Below are positions 62,201 through 64,000 of a DNA stretch of 64,000 nt, piece by piece. The notes beneath the pieces are model-generated. The model was not told the DNA's origin. It saw nothing but the letters and a program-made list of their open reading frames with translations, and searched no databases. The position numbers and the translations under genes were made by a program. The first letter of the stretch is position 1, and the number at the start of each line of letters is the position of its first letter. This DNA is from Rhodanobacteraceae bacterium. Lineage in GTDB: Bacteria > Pseudomonadota > Gammaproteobacteria > Xanthomonadales > SZUA-5. The stretch covers positions 310,001-374,000 of the forward strand of contig JACKOW010000003.1 in the NCBI GenBank assembly GCA_024234055.1. Reading direction: 5' to 3'.

Positions 62201-64000
62201 ATGCATGGAGATTCCCACTTCCTGGAAAGTCTTGCGGTAGTGCTGTGTGTGGCCGCGGCCACCACGGTGCTGTGCCAGCGCGTGCGCCTGCCTGTCGTAT
62301 TCGGTTATCTGCTGGCCGGCGTGATGATCGGGCCGCATGCGCCGCCGCTGCTGGTGGCCGATCCCGGGGTGATCGTCACGCTGTCGGAACTGGGCGTGAT
62401 CCTGCTGATGTTCTACATCGGCATGGAGCTGTCACTGCGCAAGCTCGGAGAAGTGGGCCCGCGCGGCTTTGCCGTGGTGCTGGTGGAAATGGGGCTGATG
62501 CTGTTCCTCGGCTATCTGGCCGGGCGGCTGGCTGGATTCACCCCGATCGAGTGCGCCTTTCTGGCGGCCATGCTGTCGATCTCGTCGACGACCATCATTG
62601 CCCGCACCTTCGAAGAGCAGAAAGTCAGCCCGCGGCTGCGTGAGCAGGTCTTCGGCGCGCTGGTCATGGAAGATATCGTCGCGATCCTGCTGATCGCCCT
62701 GCTGACCACGCTGGCGACCACCCGCAGTTTCGATTTTGCCGGATTGGCCACGGCGGCCGGGCGCCTGGGCATCTTCCTGTCCATCCTCATGCTGGTGGGG
62801 CTGGTCACGGTGCCGCGCCTGATTCGTTTCGTGGTGTCGCTACGGCGACCGGAAACCACGCTGGTGACCTCGGTTGGTGTCTGTTTTGCCGCCGCGCTGG
62901 CGGCGCAGCGCTATGAGTATTCGGTAGCGCTGGGCGCTTTCCTGGCCGGCTGTCTGGTGGCCGAATCCGGCGAGGGCAAGCGCATTGCCGCCCAGATTCG
63001 ACCGCTGCGCGACATGTTCACCGCGGTGTTCTTCGTGTCGGTGGGCCTGTCCATCGATCCGGCGCAGATCGTGGCCCAGGCCGGTTGGATTGCGCTGTTC
63101 GCGGCGCTGGTGGTGTTCGGCAAGTTCCTCGGCGTGGCGGTGGGCTTCTTTGCCACCGGCAGCGCCGTGCGTTTCTCATCCCAGGCCGGACTGGCCATGG
63201 GTCAGATCGGCGAGTTCTCCTTCATCATCGCCGGGCTCGGAGTCAGCCTGGGCGCGGTCGATTCCTCGCTCTATCCGATTGCCGTGGGCGTGTCCTGCGT
63301 GACCACGTTGATGACACCGATCGCGGTGAAGTACTCCGGGCAATTTGGCGAGTGGATAGACGCCCGCCTGCCGCGCGCACTGCAGACTTTCGTGTCGCTC
63401 TACGGCAGCTGGATCGAACAACTGGGTGATGCCCGCAAGCGCGGCACCCTGGGCACCCGGGTGGGCCGCCTGATCCGCCTGATCGTTCTCGATGCGGCCT
63501 TGCTGGTCGCGGTGCTGATCGCCGCCAGTGTCGGTGGAGACGAGGTGGCGGCCTTTCTCCAGCGCAAGGTGCCGGCGATCGCCGACTTCGCCCGCTGGGT
63601 GGTCGCCGCCGGCTTTCTGGTTCTCGCGGTGCCGATGGTGCTCGGCCTGTTCCGACTGATTCGCGCGCTCGGACGCGCCCTGGCACTGGCGGCCTTGCCG
63701 GCCGCGCCAGAGGGTCATGTCGATTTCGCCAATGCGCCGCGGCGGGCCTTCGTCGTGGCCTTGCAACTGGGCTTGATGGTGCTGGTGGCCCTGCCCTGCC
63801 TGGCGCTGGTCCAACCCTTCCTGCCTGGATTGAAAGGCACGCTGCCGCTGTTGCTGCTGTTCCTGGTGGCGGGCTACGCCTTCTGGCGCAGTGCCACGCA
63901 ATTGCAGGGACATGTACGCGCCGGCGCTCAGGCGCTGGTGGCGGCTGTTGCCGTGCCGGGCGCCACCGCCGACCAGCAGGCCGAAGCGCTGGACCAGATG
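62201..64000 (+). CDS. Kef-type (CPA2) cation:proton antiporter, 3' end outside window
   Basis: At least 600 aa, open to the window end. The N-terminal CPA2 membrane domain starts MHGDSHFLESLAVVLCVAAATT and has LPVVFGYLLAGVMIGPHAPP, LGVILLMFYIGMELSLRKL, LSISSTTIIARTFEE, VMEDIVAILLIALL, GAFLAGCLVAESG, FFVSVGLSIDP and AMGQIGEFSFIIAGLG, all characteristic of KefB/KefC/YbaL-like antiporters. A second hydrophobic segment follows after ~residue 415. A C-terminal TrkA-N domain may lie beyond the window. Probable role is K+ or Na+ efflux against H+. ATG 62201 is the first start that fits the family N-terminus. Confidence 0.87.
   Translation, partial: MHGDSHFLESLAVVLCVAAATTVLCQRVRLPVVFGYLLAGVMIGPHAPPLLVADPGVIVTLSELGVILLMFYIGMELSLRKLGEVGPRGFAVVLVEMGLMLFLGYLAGRLAGFTPIECAFLAAMLSISSTTIIARTFEEQKVSPRLREQVFGALVMEDIVAILLIALLTTLATTRSFDFAGLATAAGRLGIFLSILMLVGLVTVPRLIRFVVSLRRPETTLVTSVGVCFAAALAAQRYEYSVALGAFLAGCLVAESGEGKRIAAQIRPLRDMFTAVFFVSVGLSIDPAQIVAQAGWIALFAALVVFGKFLGVAVGFFATGSAVRFSSQAGLAMGQIGEFSFIIAGLGVSLGAVDSSLYPIAVGVSCVTTLMTPIAVKYSGQFGEWIDARLPRALQTFVSLYGSWIEQLGDARKRGTLGTRVGRLIRLIVLDAALLVAVLIAASVGGDEVAAFLQRKVPAIADFARWVVAAGFLVLAVPMVLGLFRLIRALGRALALAALPAAPEGHVDFANAPRRAFVVALQLGLMVLVALPCLALVQPFLPGLKGTLPLLLLFLVAGYAFWRSATQLQGHVRAGAQALVAAVAVPGATADQQAEALDQM

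Overview
The window is chromosomal DNA of a high-GC gammaproteobacterium. Gene content and style point to the order Lysobacterales (Xanthomonadales), probably Rhodanobacteraceae or a relative. This is inferred from housekeeping protein sequences, short C-terminal ...DGFE-type tails on secreted beta-propeller proteins, and many short palindromic repeats between genes. No species can be named from sequence alone. Nothing looks like a plasmid or phage, and no CRISPR array was seen.

Left part (1-22 kb), mostly core metabolism: the 3' part of pbpC, a macro-domain protein, sufT, a periplasmic-sensor diguanylate cyclase, a small membrane protein, the pntA-pntB transhydrogenase operon, a nitroreductase overlapping an Xni-like 5'-3' exonuclease gene, a secreted propeller protein, a NUDIX hydrolase, the aceB-aceA glyoxylate-bypass operon with a clear terminator, an S41 peptidase, a GST, and a membrane-anchored AraC-type regulator.

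Middle part (22-34 kb), a decaying stretch: a DUF2306 membrane protein, a 252-bp element with terminal inverted repeats, broken secreted proteins, a GST gene fragment, an internally deleted WYL regulator, tandem repeats, a frameshifted IS110 transposase, a PaiB-type protein, a frameshifted lipoprotein with a pilin-like C-terminal domain, and two membrane proteins. Core genes return at 34-42.5 kb: ffh and the divergent ypjD, then a NUDIX gene, an AcuC-like deacetylase and an overlapping PatZ-like acetyltransferase (frameshifted between its domains), then an amino-acid permease.

Right part (42.9-57.9 kb), an accessory region that begins at tRNA-Arg(TCG): a two-gene nucleotidyltransferase module ending in a 13-bp copy of the tRNA 3' end, a zinc-ribbon-like protein whose 5' region is duplicated 5,130 bp downstream, a secreted BNR-like propeller, a WD40-like protein, a Gabija-like defence pair (OLD/Toprim nuclease plus UvrD helicase), an unrecognised 381-aa protein, small secreted proteins, a higBA toxin-antitoxin pair and antitoxin remnants. 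Beyond it lie an amidase, a degenerate response-regulator/EAL protein and the 5' part of a Kef-type antiporter that runs off the window.

Functional links: aceBA, the AcuC/PatZ-like pair and pntAB all bear on acetyl-CoA and NADPH metabolism. The 43-58 kb region groups defence and toxin-antitoxin functions between repeats. Several genes carry single frameshifts; without reads, real decay cannot be separated from assembly error.
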